Counted from the stretch's first letter, positions 62,801 to 63,192 are shown. The stretch is 64,000 nt of DNA from Panopea generosa (GCA_029582155.1 CM055911.1:23513514-23577513); one strand, 5' to 3'. A program made the numbers and translations. The notes: generated by a model from the letters alone, not told the origin.

Positions 62801-63192
62801 TGGTTGCTTAATAGAGGTGACCACTAACACAGGTTTGAATGTATTTGTATTATTTCGCAGCAGTCGTCTTATTGCGACACATAATACCAAGTATTTCATG
62901 AGATAAATGGAAATCAATATACATGTTCTTGTAATGAGAAGTTAAAATTTTTGGAATGACAAACATATTCGAGCTATCCAGGACAAGAGTGTAAGTCTGA
63001 TGTCCAGTCCATGAGCAAGAAAACTTGTCAAACCTGCTGGACATGCTTTGCACGTGCTCTGCTGATAATCGTTCTGGTATTCTCCGTTCGGGCAGATGGT
63101 CTGGACCGCACTATTGGATGGACAGTGGTAGCCAGGCGTGCATCGGTAATCATATGGATCAGGCTGGGACTGACCAGCTGGACAGTAGAAAC
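194..63192 (-). CDS. Large single-pass membrane protein with GCC2/GCC3 cysteine-rich ectodomain and DPxTG/coiled-coil cytoplasmic tail (28 exons, 5' partial)
   Basis: Joined minus-strand exons: 63192-63034, 60486-60255, 58121-57922, 51499-51329, 46696-46571, 42062-41862, 40099-39629, 38062-37564, 36095-35944, 34662-34519, 32860-32609, 29701-29478, 28036-27875, 26633-26445, 23503-23371, 22811-22574, 20017-19855, 17825-17637, 15985-15787, 14172-13769, 13054-12784, 11029-10817, 8386-8057, 6818-6588, 5699-5526, 4060-3890, 2667-2092, 1368-194. All junctions are GT-AG and the phases chain without a break, giving 7,649 coding nt (~2,549 residues in the window). Residues ~1-944 are ephrin-receptor-like CxxCxxGxYC units rich in N-glycosylation sequons. 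Residues ~945-1240 are the membrane-proximal ectodomain, ~1282-1302 the transmembrane helix and ~1303-2549 the cytoplasmic tail. The start codon lies outside the window. The architecture suggests a cell-surface adhesion or receptor protein tied to the cytoskeleton, which is inference. Known: GCC2/GCC3 (Pfam Ephrin_rec_like) units occur in extracellular proteins such as SCUBEs. I know no characterised protein with this whole layout. Confidence 0.88.
1400..2091. repeat. Minisatellite filling the last intron
   Basis: Degenerate ~18-20 bp units such as catgtaataaaataccag, some arranged in ~31 bp higher units with aaagcagcaagtagtacaa. On the gene strand the units read CTGGTATTTTATTACAT, very like the exon 27 donor (CAG|GTATTTCTTACAT). 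Confidence 0.85.
2092..2667 (-). CDS. Exon 27: last repeats then long coiled coil
   Basis: Residues ~1967-2158: LVPINIGKKAIDPITGELSP and VIGVRLNPENNTVVPVTLSS close the repeat block. A basic HRKRSPPP spacer follows, then helices (MLEEEILTRRSFWRRQRQKE, LTQIDASANELEEAGKREV, FFNKLEQEEKKFKDNMDN). Phase 1-1, 576 nt. The donor ACAGGTATTTC is the edge of a minisatellite that fills the next intron. Confidence 0.9.
3020..3690 (+). mobile_element. tRNA-derived SINE (family A) interrupted by a foldback element
   Basis: The head carries a tRNA B-box-like GGTTCAATCCC and the body continues tggctatgagtggtgtttc. The same SINE resumes at 3604 with gcaagacactttatctgcatatgc. The inserted sequence is listed separately. 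Other family A copies: 4625, 25870, 31300 (minus), 36920 and 37255 (minus). Confidence 0.75.
3112..3603. mobile_element. TTAA-flanked foldback MITE inside a SINE
   Basis: Terminal inverted repeats AGCAACACATCCACGTTT, extending with mismatches to about 85 bp, flanked on both sides by TTAA (3108-3111 and 3604-3607). No open reading frame, so non-autonomous. TTAA duplications are typical of piggyBac transposons. Confidence 0.75.
3890..4060 (-). CDS. Exon 26: VPxGG repeat module
   Basis: Residues ~1910-1966: MYEFFKTGQLLPILVG, QEVPILGAAKHGETGMIVPL and GGTMEDPEGD. It resembles exons 22-24 but has diverged. Phase 1-1, 171 nt, donor GATGGTAATG. Confidence 0.88.
4230..4429. mobile_element. TTAA-type MITE family 'CCC-TTTACTCCAT', diverged copy
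   Basis: Left TTAA at 4226-4229. It shares internal sequence (gaaagcattaattcaccac, gcactgttttcaaaggcctt) with the copies at 24438, 31496, 34291 and 56794. The right flank has lost the TTAA. Confidence 0.65.
4625..4760 (+). mobile_element. SINE family A, 5'-truncated
   Basis: Begins at ggctatgtgtggtgtccttg and includes gcttagtactggttctaccc. The tRNA-like head is missing. Confidence 0.65.
4945..5268. mobile_element. Dispersed element (family with 7097)
   Basis: Runs from ttgtcagaagacaacaaagc to ggactttgtcccagcgagct. The copy at 7097-7290 shares both ends. The short open frames inside are not conserved between copies. Class unknown. Confidence 0.55.
5275..5450. mobile_element. Short inverted-repeat MITE, 'cagtcaaacctgtcttaagc' family
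   Basis: One end is gtggtcacctcattaagcag and the other ttaagacagggttgactgta. Related copies lie near 13270, 29715, 60735 and 62665. About 170 bp, no coding capacity. Confidence 0.6.
5526..5699 (-). CDS. Exon 25: coiled coil
   Basis: Residues ~1852-1909: IRQEEAALDSAVKELEQSR and LRAQQDIKRRQERASILALT, ending GGSP. A charged helix with coiled-coil character between two repeat blocks. Phase 1-1, 174 nt. Confidence 0.9.
5730..6570. other. Intron sequence without recognised features
   Basis: AT-rich intron between exons 24 and 25. I see no gene, tandem array or clear element in it. Confidence 0.5.
6588..6818 (-). CDS. Exon 24: repeat module and helix
   Basis: Residues ~1775-1851: EVVPVGGVLANNSPIIPGDS, FTDPLSGKTVRVHGGHL and FQGLLDSNVMACEARVNDAV, ending VRAYKEVLS. 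It joins the DPxTG repeats to a second helical segment. Phase 1-1, 231 nt. Confidence 0.9.
7097..7290. mobile_element. Dispersed element, second copy
   Basis: Runs from aacaagagctgtcagaagac to ttcgtcctagtgagctaata. Same ends as 4945-5268 but internally shorter. Confidence 0.55.
7718..8026 (+). mobile_element. tRNA-derived SINE (family B), near full length
   Basis: Head gattaactcagtcagcagca with B-box-like GAGTTTGATTCC, body ggagatggggagtg...ccaggaaaaagtgg, tail ggcataaaaatgactctaat. Other copies: 12005 (tail only), 25385, 39010 (minus), 47200, 59945 (minus). It ends about 30 nt from the exon 23 donor. Confidence 0.75.
8057..8386 (-). CDS. Exon 23: core DPxTG repeat module
   Basis: Residues ~1665-1774. 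A proline-rich spacer (NPFIPFVPYPTRNGQP), then tandem repeats: VPILAMTLHPQTGAVLPIGG, IVTGLPTPIELGSLMVDPNS and VPVLAVTLDPESG. The clearest copies of the repeat are here. Phase 1-1, 330 nt, donor TGGTTTGTGG. Confidence 0.9.
8480..9280. other. Intron sequence without recognised features
   Basis: AT-rich intron 22 sequence leading up to the minisatellite. A short inverted stretch gattttctatcc / ggatagaaaatc sits at about 8928-9022. Nothing else recognised. Confidence 0.4.
9287..10817. repeat. 57 bp minisatellite, ~27 units, abutting the exon 22 donor
   Basis: Unit of 55-58 bp containing tatcagatatacggacttat and ctacaaacctgcgttctgtg. On the gene strand each unit includes CAGGTTTGTAGATAAGTC, identical to the exon 22 donor and its downstream bases. 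The open frames through it arise from the repeat. Confidence 0.92.
10817..11029 (-). CDS. Exon 22: first cytoplasmic repeat module
   Basis: Residues ~1594-1664: SLVETDKVTGLMKARSG, VPVPASNFIHPQTGNVLPI and VAFDPLQSRLVFVVDSAT. Short beta-like repeats of the form VPVxxxxxxPxTGxVLPI. Phase 1-1, 213 nt. The donor ACAGGTTTGTAG is the edge of a 57 bp minisatellite of ~27 units; read-through would hit TAG at once. Confidence 0.88.
11297..11613 (-). mobile_element. tRNA-derived SINE (family C)
   Basis: Read on the minus strand, the head is gtggtctagtggtagagcgt with the B-box-like GGGTTCAATCCCC; the body continues through caccgtcgcgatatgactg to a caacaacaac tail. A second copy is at 58550-58857 and a head fragment at 63230-63345. 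Confidence 0.8.
11800..11847. repeat. Poly(A) tract
   Basis: About 47 consecutive A, within an intron. A shorter copy with the same flanks (cttttattttcataaaa / catcaaaaat) occurs at about 23540-23640, so this is probably the end of a dispersed element. Confidence 0.8.
12005..12205 (+). mobile_element. SINE family B, 3' part
   Basis: Matches the body and tail of 7718-8026 (ttatttgtggagatgggcgt, ccaggaaaaagtgattagg). The tRNA-like head is missing. Confidence 0.65.
12292..12753. mobile_element. TTAA-flanked MITE ending 30 nt from the exon 21 donor
   Basis: Ends GGTCTCACTTCACAGTT and AACTGTGTAGTGAGACGT, flanked by TTAA at 12288-12291 and 12754-12757. Other copies at 36208-36649 (reverse) and 61513-61980. 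No transposase. Confidence 0.75.
12784..13054 (-). CDS. Exon 21: cytoplasmic helical region
   Basis: Residues ~1504-1593: VSYQASLREAHRSLLDHTEK and VSTLMQKMSSDLTEESKR, then CWGVLGQGTGAQVLAG leading into the repeat domain. The first bases, GTGAGT, resemble a donor, but the acceptor CTCCAG and the frame support this start. A TTAA MITE ends 30 nt past the donor. Confidence 0.9.
13270..13440. mobile_element. Short inverted-repeat MITE copy
   Basis: Ends ctgtcttaaacagtcagtca and tatacaggtttgacagtata. Same family as 5275, 29715, 60735 and 62665. Confidence 0.6.
13769..14172 (-). CDS. Exon 20: cytoplasmic coiled coil
   Basis: Residues ~1369-1503. An acidic, aromatic start (EEREADDFWDYDRQ) is followed by a long charged helix (QQKDEVKQMYGKVAAQTDS, YNRKLDFLERELQRRKEV, NKQQALAVEDEK) with heptad-like spacing and no prolines. 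Phase 1 in, phase 0 out, 404 nt. Confidence 0.9.
14345..14580 (-). mobile_element. tRNA-derived SINE (family D)
   Basis: Read on the minus strand, the head is ggccgagtggtctaaggccc, like a Leu/Ser tRNA, with GTTTGAGTTCCGC; the body includes agtttgccagttacttgcag. Related copies at 19490, 23765, 25070, 33750 and 47095. This family is the source of the satellite at 47560-49520. Confidence 0.75.
14880..15640. repeat. Tandem ~160 bp repeat, about 4 diverged copies
   Basis: Units share gggccataactctgacatta, gatttggccagttcaagaac and ggtgctagagcgcacat-like blocks. It probably is the core of a dispersed element. It lies in the intron between exons 19 and 20. Confidence 0.65.
15787..15985 (-). CDS. Exon 19: cytoplasmic juxtamembrane region
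   Basis: Residues ~1303-1368: FLFRKYGWLKSSYLFPFYRV, then YDFDNYASKG, tyrosine- and basic-rich, ending MPYLPPQIQH. Several tyrosines (SSY, FYRV, YDF, NYAS) could be phosphorylation sites; this is inference only. Phase 0 in, phase 1 out. Confidence 0.87.
16034..16089. repeat. Perfect 19 bp hairpin
   Basis: aaggacttatatagaagga at 16034-16052 and its exact reverse complement at 16071-16089, with an 18 nt loop, 49-104 nt upstream of the exon 19 acceptor. Confidence 0.8.
16500..16850. mobile_element. Dispersed element related to 17845-18620
   Basis: Shares gggtattcaaatggcttctt and ttttagccacataa with the repeated block at 18060-18540 and the window end at 63920-64000. It ends in a ggggcataaaa-like tail. 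Confidence 0.55.
16860..17430. other. Intron sequence without recognised features
   Basis: AT-rich intron 18 sequence. Nothing recognised. Confidence 0.4.
17637..17825 (-). CDS. Exon 18: juxtamembrane segment and transmembrane helix
   Basis: Residues ~1240-1302. YITVMQQNTQC completes the beta region. A Thr/Ser/Asn-rich linker follows, then the hydrophobic helix PVIFILLGSGAAIIILMIL at the exon end (~1282-1302). The next exon begins with a basic FRKYGW stop-transfer. This sets the topology with cysteine repeats outside. Phase 0-0, 189 nt. Confidence 0.9.
17845..18620. mobile_element. Dispersed element with internal 240 bp duplication
   Basis: Head aagcaatgtcactgttaagt, then gcatgacaaagttacaggcc, and a block around cgaatgggtatttaag present twice (18075-18300 and 18325-18540). 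The tail is ctgcgattactatatgccac with a G run and cataaaa. Same class as 20147, 42853 and 63605. The cctaaaccctag inside it is not a telomere array. Confidence 0.65.
18687..18785. mobile_element. TTAA-type MITE (CCC-TTTACTCCAT), left fragment
   Basis: TTAA at 18683-18686 followed by CCCTTTACTCCATAGATAC. The right half is missing or diverged beyond recognition. Confidence 0.6.
18820..19030. mobile_element. Probable SINE fragment (family E)
   Basis: Contains cttcctgggcagaataataa and gttggggatcaaaccagcaa. Related fragments at 35730-35845 and 57220-57365. Confidence 0.45.
19490..19650. mobile_element. SINE family D fragment
   Basis: Contains tttattggtgaaggaagacc and cgcaagtaactggcaaaatt, as in 14345-14580. 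Confidence 0.55.
19855..20017 (-). CDS. Exon 17: beta-rich (possible cupredoxin-like) region, second half
   Basis: Residues ~1185-1239: RNNLFNTNAAFDYGGF, then FSYQFNDPGTYVFYSSANQY. The PGTYVFYSS motif resembles the last strands of cupredoxins (PGTYxxxC), but the copper-ligand Cys and His positions are Ser and Asn here. Phase 2 in, phase 0 out; donor ATGGTAAGT. Confidence 0.87.
20147..21565. mobile_element. Dispersed element with tandem ~165 bp core, about 7 units
   Basis: Head aagaaatgtcactggtaagt; units contain gtgaccttgacctttgaggt and atgacaaagttacaggccgg; tail tgctgcgattactatatgtc. The layout recalls bivalve elements with tandem cores of about this length (pearl or Helitron-like); this is inference. 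The same family recurs at 42853-44420 and 63605-64000. Confidence 0.75.
21570..22560. other. Intron sequence without recognised features
   Basis: Intron between exons 16 and 17. Short locally repeated stretches near 22330-22450 and 22560-22680 (ccgctgatatcgagcaatta-like versus exon 16 bases gccgctgaatgtcgatccgt) suggest a decayed partial copy of exon 16 sequence. Nothing else was recognised. Confidence 0.4.
22574..22811 (-). CDS. Exon 16: beta-rich (possible cupredoxin-like) region, first half
   Basis: Residues ~1106-1184: VYNPGHAEVIAVFDANI, a basic stretch TYLRRRLLATT, then NPVACLKYGEFMLFAVNN and ending NYPIYDR. Sequons NIT, NAT and NGS. The NPxxCLKxGExMLFAVNN stretch resembles the first strands of cupredoxin folds. 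Phase 1 in, phase 2 out. Confidence 0.88.
23085..23285. repeat. Short minisatellite (~30 bp units)
   Basis: About six units of tttaaacaactaatagaaac, with an optional cagaaaccctg insertion, in the intron between exons 15 and 16. Confidence 0.75.
23371..23503 (-). CDS. Exon 15: membrane-proximal ectodomain
   Basis: Residues ~1062-1105: KQYVVSSLTALINSANSL, CDLFDGSSYGVN and IVMDERGFLG. Phase 0 in, phase 1 out, 133 nt. The donor (TTTTTGG then GTAAAAAAA) is weak, but the phase agrees with exon 16. Confidence 0.85.
23765..23965 (+). mobile_element. SINE family D, plus orientation
   Basis: The decayed tRNA-like head around ctgagaggtctagcctagac is followed by the family body read in reverse to 14345: gaggtcttcctcaaccaata and aaactggaaatgccataat. 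Confidence 0.6.
24438..24659. mobile_element. TTAA-type MITE with internal palindrome
   Basis: Ends CCCTTTACTTCAT and ATGGAGTAAAGGG, flanked TTGA / TTAA. A near-perfect internal palindrome lies at ~24546-24605, with arms gcaggaagtgttcagattgc and gcaatctgaactcttcctgc. Confidence 0.8.
25070..25300 (-). mobile_element. SINE family D
   Basis: Contains tatatggcatttccagtttt, attggtggaggaagacct and ggtgagaggaaagtgatctt, with the tRNA-like head at its right end. Confidence 0.65.
25385..25675 (+). mobile_element. SINE family B, near full length
   Basis: Head gattagctgagtcagcagca with GAGTTCGAATCC B-box, tail ccctcaatggcataaaaatg. Close to 7718-8026. Confidence 0.75.
25870..26065 (+). mobile_element. 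SINE family A, full length
   Basis: Head catggtctagtggtagcgca with GTGGGTTTGATTC, body gcttagtactggttctaccc, tail gtaaaataaataagtttaaa. Confidence 0.75.
26445..26633 (-). CDS. Exon 14: conserved Cys linker, acceptor locally triplicated
   Basis: Residues ~999-1061: VCDSGEFVGVDETLGVCLC, CNLECRKAQIEI and FVCAEPPLEPYLEI, ending GNGNSQ. Phase 0-0, 189 nt. Two diverged copies of the acceptor plus the first ~20 exon bases lie directly upstream (26640-26790). The inner copy is chosen because only it continues into the open exon. Confidence 0.87.
26600..26790. repeat. ~61 bp tandem triplication spanning the exon 14 acceptor
   Basis: Three units of caaattccccagagtcacac + acctgtataataaattacaa. The innermost overlaps exon 14; the outer two carry altered exon bases (atttcccagggtcacacat, atttaccagtgtcacacac). 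Confidence 0.85.
26930..27860. repeat. ~60 bp minisatellite in intron 13
   Basis: About 16 units built on ccagtggataatggggcagc and cccagctctggatcctcc, shorter (~45 bp) towards 27850. It starts about 30 nt past the exon 13 donor and fills most of the intron. Open frames in it are repeat artefacts. Confidence 0.88.
27875..28036 (-). CDS. Exon 13: conserved Cys linker after the repeats
   Basis: Residues ~945-998: ESDRMCPCSAGFLEVTGD, CSKQVFDLCRNGN and MVSFCTNT. With the end of exon 12 it gives CxC...FQESDxxCxC, a pattern I associate with large uncharacterised invertebrate surface proteins (from memory). Phase 0-0, 162 nt, donor ACGGTGAGT. Confidence 0.88.
28300..29450. repeat. Diverged ~250 bp repeat, about four copies
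   Basis: Recurrent blocks: aattttccattttccaatag, tattcctatgtaaaactcaa, gataatgtatatcaaatatg. A related fragment is at 22850-23050. It fills the intron between exons 12 and 13. Confidence 0.65.
29478..29701 (-). CDS. Exon 12: classical GCC2/GCC3 units
   Basis: Residues ~870-944: GYYCPEGSAYATG, CYACPVNHFNHKTGQ, CFSCGAEAFQPATGQ and SCTCNGNGRDFQ. The CxxC...G(H/A)FxxxTGQ...C pattern is the classical GCC2/GCC3 form, as in SCUBE-like proteins. Phase 1 in, phase 0 out. It ends the cysteine repeat region. Confidence 0.92.
29715..29870. mobile_element. Short inverted-repeat MITE copy
   Basis: Contains gcagccagttaagggaagga, ggttgcttaatacaggttaa and aacagaggtggccacttaca. Confidence 0.6.
29880..31290. 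other. Intron sequence without recognised features
   Basis: AT-rich intron 11. No array or known element was identified. At about 30440-31050 several 'atatcgagat'-like blocks recur in both orientations and may be a decayed inverted-repeat element. Confidence 0.4.
31300..31495 (-). mobile_element. SINE family A, minus orientation
   Basis: Contains gcagaaccagtactaagcat, cgaccctccaatcatggggc and gctctaccactggacc (head). Its head end is also the piece duplicated at 31746-31811 and 32070-32140. Confidence 0.75.
31496..31698. mobile_element. TTAA-type MITE inserted into the exon 11 duplication
   Basis: Ends CCATTTACTTCATA and TATGGAGTAAAGGG, with TTAA at 31492-31495 and 31699-31702. The same flanking sequence without the insert occurs at 31812-31815 and 32141-32144. 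Confidence 0.85.
31703..32149. repeat. Duplicated exon 11 3' end, donor array and SINE head
   Basis: Going away from exon 11: SINE head fragment, a second copy of the last ~37 exon bases (GTGAATGGAACCAGATCATA), ten-odd 27 bp donor units, another SINE head, and a third exon-end copy with one unit next to the MITE. Confidence 0.85.
32149..32608 (-). repeat. 27 bp in-frame array of exon 11 donor units (17 copies)
   Basis: Unit on the gene strand: GTAAGTTATCATACCTCTGT + CCACCTG. Seventeen units follow the exon without a stop, encoding KLSYLCPPG variants (KLPYLCPPG, RLSYLCPPG, KLSYLCPTG). Nearly every unit keeps GGTAAG or GGTAGG. Confidence 0.92.
32609..32860 (-). CDS. Exon 11: cysteine-rich ectodomain with a repeated 3' end
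   Basis: Residues ~786-869: GAIEPVQCPPGFGE, CEPCRAGKYSASDG and CLPCRAGVVC, ending GVNGTRSYLCPPG before the donor GGTAAGTTA. Phase 1-1, 252 nt. The last 9 codons plus the donor form the 27 bp unit of a downstream array that stays open in this frame, so the true 3' end of the exon may vary. The boundary given is the most upstream donor. Confidence 0.85.
32940..33435. repeat. 27 bp minisatellite upstream of exon 11
   Basis: About 18 units of ccaggtaataatatctccaa + taataca. It starts about 80 nt upstream of the exon 11 acceptor, so exon 11 has arrays on both sides. Confidence 0.88.
33750..33925 (-). mobile_element. SINE family D fragment
   Basis: Contains actggtggaggaagaccaca and gcaaataactggcaaacttt. 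Confidence 0.6.
34291..34477. mobile_element. TTAA-type MITE, short copy
   Basis: CCCTTTATTTCAT to ATGGAGTAAAGAG with TTAA at 34287-34290 and 34478-34481. Confidence 0.75.
34519..34662 (-). CDS. Exon 10: cysteine-rich ectodomain
   Basis: Residues ~738-785: GYYCNNSESQIS, CPPAFYCPENSTDP, CPSGHYCTGN and CNCTDAG. Sequons NNS, NST and NCT. Phase 1-1, 144 nt. Confidence 0.9.
34880..35480. mobile_element. Dispersed element with repeated ~150 bp core
   Basis: Repeated blocks gttttcatcaaaattagttc and aagactttagaggtcggaaa; tail actatacaccacccactgaaa + ggggcataac. Related in layout to 14880-15640 and 44610-45545. Confidence 0.5.
35944..36095 (-). CDS. Exon 9: cysteine-rich ectodomain
   Basis: Residues ~687-737: RDVISAGSVSECYLCPGGSY, then YPCEDGQYCPEGA and ending CKAG. 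One sequon, NMT. Acceptor TTTGTAG, donor GGTAAGTTTG. Phase 2 in, phase 1 out. Confidence 0.9.
36208..36649. mobile_element. TTAA-type MITE, reverse copy
   Basis: Reverse complement of 12292-12753: cagttacgcccatattttcc at the left and caactgtgttgtgaggcc at the right. The left tip is partly deleted. Confidence 0.7.
36828..36853. repeat. Poly(C) tract
   Basis: About 24 consecutive C. Confidence 0.85.
36920..37135 (+). mobile_element. SINE family A, full length
   Basis: Head cttggtccagtggtagagca, body gtgtggtgtccttgagcaag, tail gtaaaataaataagtttaaa. Confidence 0.75.
37255..37475 (-). mobile_element. SINE family A, minus orientation
   Basis: Mirror copy of the element at 36920, separated from it by about 120 nt: aaacttatttattttacctt, gcatatgcagataaagtgtc, ccctccgatcatggatttga. 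Confidence 0.75.
37564..38062 (-). CDS. Exon 8: long cysteine-rich ectodomain exon
   Basis: Residues ~521-686: GKYCVGGMIAGDC, CPYGYYCTAGITTP, CQPCPGGRICPAN, CWAGYYCQV, CLPCPAGYYCDEE and CPLGYYCVNASTT, ending PCPTGSY. Sequons NST, NET and NAS. Phase 1 in, phase 2 out (AG|G codon), 499 nt. Confidence 0.92.
38100..39000. other. Intron sequence without recognised features
   Basis: AT-rich intron 7 sequence. Nothing recognised apart from short A and T runs. Confidence 0.4.
39010..39190 (-). mobile_element. SINE family B, minus orientation
   Basis: Contains ttttatgccatcaaggacta, cacaatgtggtatatcaact and actgagctaaccgggc (head). Confidence 0.65.
39355..39600 (+). mobile_element. tRNA-derived SINE (family F)
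   Basis: Head ctggtggttgaagcatctgc with a weak B box, GATTGCTTGAATCTC. Body ctctgatgcgaccggttgcc. Only copy in the window; it ends about 30 nt from the exon 7 donor. Confidence 0.55.
39629..40099 (-). CDS. Exon 7: long cysteine-rich ectodomain exon
   Basis: Residues ~364-520, several repeat units in one exon: CYPCTGGKYC, CAERYYCPSS, CPSGFYCPAVS, CLTCPKGKYC, YSYCPEGSAS and CSDCTAG. Sequons NET, NTT, NGT and NYT. Phase 1-1, 471 nt. A 59 bp minisatellite starts directly at its acceptor, and a SINE lies within about 30 nt of its donor. Confidence 0.92.
40100..41330. repeat. 59 bp minisatellite (~20 units) starting at the exon 7 acceptor
   Basis: Unit ttcttgaaatatacaaatat + cgtggaatatgtcgaactaa + cggaaatagtagaaagtag. 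The innermost unit supplies the pyrimidine-rich tract of exon 7 and differs from the others by the ccag acceptor bases. Copies at 40200-40620 are nearly identical. Confidence 0.92.
41862..42062 (-). CDS. Exon 6: cysteine-rich ectodomain
   Basis: Residues ~297-363: GTYSPNEGVDAPGN, CLPCLPGQYCETTG, CTAGYLCLGSAS and CAIAHYCVEG. One sequon, NCT. Phase 1-1, 201 nt, acceptor TTTGCAG, donor AGGTATATG. Confidence 0.9.
42130..42270 (-). mobile_element. SINE family A-like fragment
   Basis: Contains ggacagaagcagtaataagc, catatagccattgtggagag and gctctaccattggacaa. Confidence 0.5.
42853..44420. mobile_element. Dispersed element with tandem ~165 bp core, about 9 units
   Basis: Head aagaaatgtcactgttaagt; units with gtgaccttgacctttgaggt, atgacaaagttacaggccgg and gaaatctcacacagactcaa; tail actgtatgccacccaaaaat then ggggggcataaaa. 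Confidence 0.8.
44610..45545. mobile_element. Dispersed element with tandem ~165 bp core, about 5 units
   Basis: Head aagaaaatatcacaggaacc; units with gatgcatcctagcaagtttc and gggccataactccatgaaaa; tail tatgcttccctcctttggtg. Confidence 0.75.
45665..46470. mobile_element. Dispersed element ending in tttggctcaggtgagc
   Basis: Starts acaagaaggccaagatggcc with gtcgctcacctgactcacc; internal repeats contain ttgaacaaacttggt; the end is gctcacctgtgagcctttgg + ctcaggtgagc. I have seen this type often in bivalve genomes (from memory). Confidence 0.7.
46571..46696 (-). CDS. Exon 5: cysteine-rich ectodomain
   Basis: Residues ~255-296: VACDVCEAGTSCPDLG, CPAGFYCLNGTDDNG and CPTG. It has sequons NAT and NGT. 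At 126 nt it is the smallest exon; phase 1-1. Its polypyrimidine tract and acceptor form the edge of a minisatellite running upstream to about 47050. Confidence 0.88.
46697..47050. repeat. ~35 bp minisatellite (~9 units) starting at the exon 5 acceptor
   Basis: Unit aatggaaaaggtcaaagtag + atgcacaatgccat. The innermost unit contains the exon 5 acceptor (complement of ttttccattgacag). Confidence 0.88.
47095..47200 (-). mobile_element. SINE family D fragment
   Basis: Contains actggtggatgaagaccata, gaatttgagtagaaccacta and tccttccgcaa, breaking into a family B SINE. Confidence 0.6.
47205..47460 (+). mobile_element. SINE family B
   Basis: Contains gagctcagttagtagcgcg, ttactcc-like body with ttccaggatcccaggacaga and ccccttatggcaaataaatg. 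Interrupted by a short tatata insertion. Confidence 0.6.
47480..49520. repeat. 62 bp satellite (~32 units) derived from SINE family D
   Basis: Unit gtaactggcaaactttccta + cagaaagtgtttggaccaca + gagagccattgtccttttgcaa in that order. The left edge (tttggtggaggaagaccaca) is ordinary family D SINE, and the unit is an internal SINE segment. Open frames through it are repeat artefacts. Confidence 0.92.
49670..51290. repeat. Long TCA/TGA microsatellite
   Basis: About 1.6 kb of catcatcaccac-type trinucleotides with higher-order blocks (for example tatcatcttcatcctcatca). A poly(C) run lies at ~49988-50007. It ends about 40 nt before the exon 4 donor. Confidence 0.93.
51329..51499 (-). CDS. Exon 4: cysteine-rich ectodomain
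   Basis: Residues ~198-254: GYSLPCDAGYICLTGSS through ACSRGTYAQSYAQ. It is a symmetric 1-1 exon of 171 nt, with acceptor CCCCAG and donor GGTAAATTG. A TCA microsatellite ends about 40 nt beyond the donor. Confidence 0.88.
51660..52195. other. Intron sequence without recognised features
   Basis: Unique-looking AT-rich sequence between exon 4 and the satellites. Nothing recognised. Confidence 0.4.
52200..54655. repeat. ~20-22 bp satellite, over 100 units
   Basis: Unit catgctgtgtggtgtacataat with frequent acat/atag variants, plus longer higher-order periods in 53200-54600. Confidence 0.92.
54660..56410. repeat. ~36 bp satellite, about 48 units
   Basis: Unit ctgtgatgtgtcactttgta + atgtacatatatctaca, with a variant block tgtatcagtttttaatg in the second half. 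It directly follows the 20-22 bp satellite. Confidence 0.92.
56420..56790. other. Intron sequence without recognised features
   Basis: AT-rich stretch between the satellite and the MITE. Nothing recognised. Confidence 0.4.
56794..57004. mobile_element. TTAA-type MITE with internal palindrome
   Basis: CCCTTTACTCCATAG at the left; the right end is gagcaaagga followed by TTAA (57005-57008). Palindrome arms ttcagattgctcg / gagcaatctgaac at ~56855-56885. Confidence 0.75.
57220..57365. mobile_element. Probable SINE fragment (family E)
   Basis: Contains cctgggtagaaccagtactg, gagctggggatcaaacctac and caactagccggctcc. Confidence 0.5.
57480..57850. repeat. Degenerate short tandem repeat
   Basis: Irregular repeats of tacaatatgagaatatcatt, ending about 70 nt beyond the exon 3 donor. 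Confidence 0.7.
57922..58121 (-). CDS. Exon 3: cysteine-rich ectodomain
   Basis: Residues ~131-197: YYCNGSTELP, CPIGNYCPEGSYQP and CEPCSPGNYC, ending VLSSQN. It has sequons NGS and NLT. Phase 2 in, phase 1 out; donor GGTAAATA. The intron that follows (51500-57921) is the largest in the middle of the gene and is nearly all satellite DNA. Confidence 0.9.
58135..58545. other. Intron sequence without recognised features
   Basis: AT-rich intron 2 sequence. Nothing recognised. Confidence 0.4.
58550..58857 (-). mobile_element. tRNA-derived SINE (family C), second copy
   Basis: Close match to 11297-11613 (gtatcatgccgcagacacgt, cccggccggggatcgaaccc). The head is at the right: gtggtctagtggtagagcgt read on the minus strand. 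Confidence 0.8.
58870..59940. other. Intron sequence without recognised features
   Basis: Unique-looking AT-rich intron 2 sequence. I see no open frame, array or element. Confidence 0.45.
59945..60215 (-). mobile_element. SINE family B, minus orientation
   Basis: Contains ttttatgccaatcaagggcc, gaaattctagaaggttaacc and ctactgactgagctaacc (head). It ends about 40 nt before the exon 2 donor. Confidence 0.65.
60255..60486 (-). CDS. Exon 2: cysteine-rich ectodomain
   Basis: Residues ~54-130, starting GYFCDNANGPIGN and containing CPTGHYCPGS, CQACIPGSYC and a final CFGG. It has sequons NLS and NKT. It enters in phase 1 and leaves in phase 2, with donor GT directly after GGAGG. The join to exon 3 restores the codon GG|T. 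Confidence 0.88.
60730..60915. mobile_element. Short inverted-repeat MITE, best-preserved ends
   Basis: tacagtcaaacctgtgttag at the left and agacaggtttggctgta at the right. Confidence 0.65.
61370..61405. repeat. AAT microsatellite
   Basis: Imperfect run of aataataataat. Confidence 0.8.
61513..61980. mobile_element. TTAA-type MITE, third copy
   Basis: GGTCTCACTACACAGTTG to AACTGTGTAGTGAGACG; left TTAA at 61509-61512, right flank TAAA. Same family as 12292-12753. Confidence 0.75.
61985..62655. other. Intron sequence without recognised features
   Basis: AT-rich intron 1 sequence. Nothing recognised. Confidence 0.4.
62660..62840. mobile_element. Short inverted-repeat MITE copy
   Basis: Ends accgtaaaacaggtcttaaa and actaacacaggtttgaatgt. 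Confidence 0.6.
63034..63192 (-). CDS. Exon 1 in window: ephrin-receptor-like cysteine-rich unit
   Basis: Encodes residues ~1-53, from FYCPAGQSQP to CKACPAG. The acceptor AG is at 63194-63193 and the donor GT at 63033-63032. It is phase 1 on both sides, 159 nt. The cysteine spacing (YCPAG, YHCPS, CKACPAG) is the repeat seen in the next eleven exons. It enters in phase 1, so at least one upstream exon must exist beyond 64000. Confidence 0.88.
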
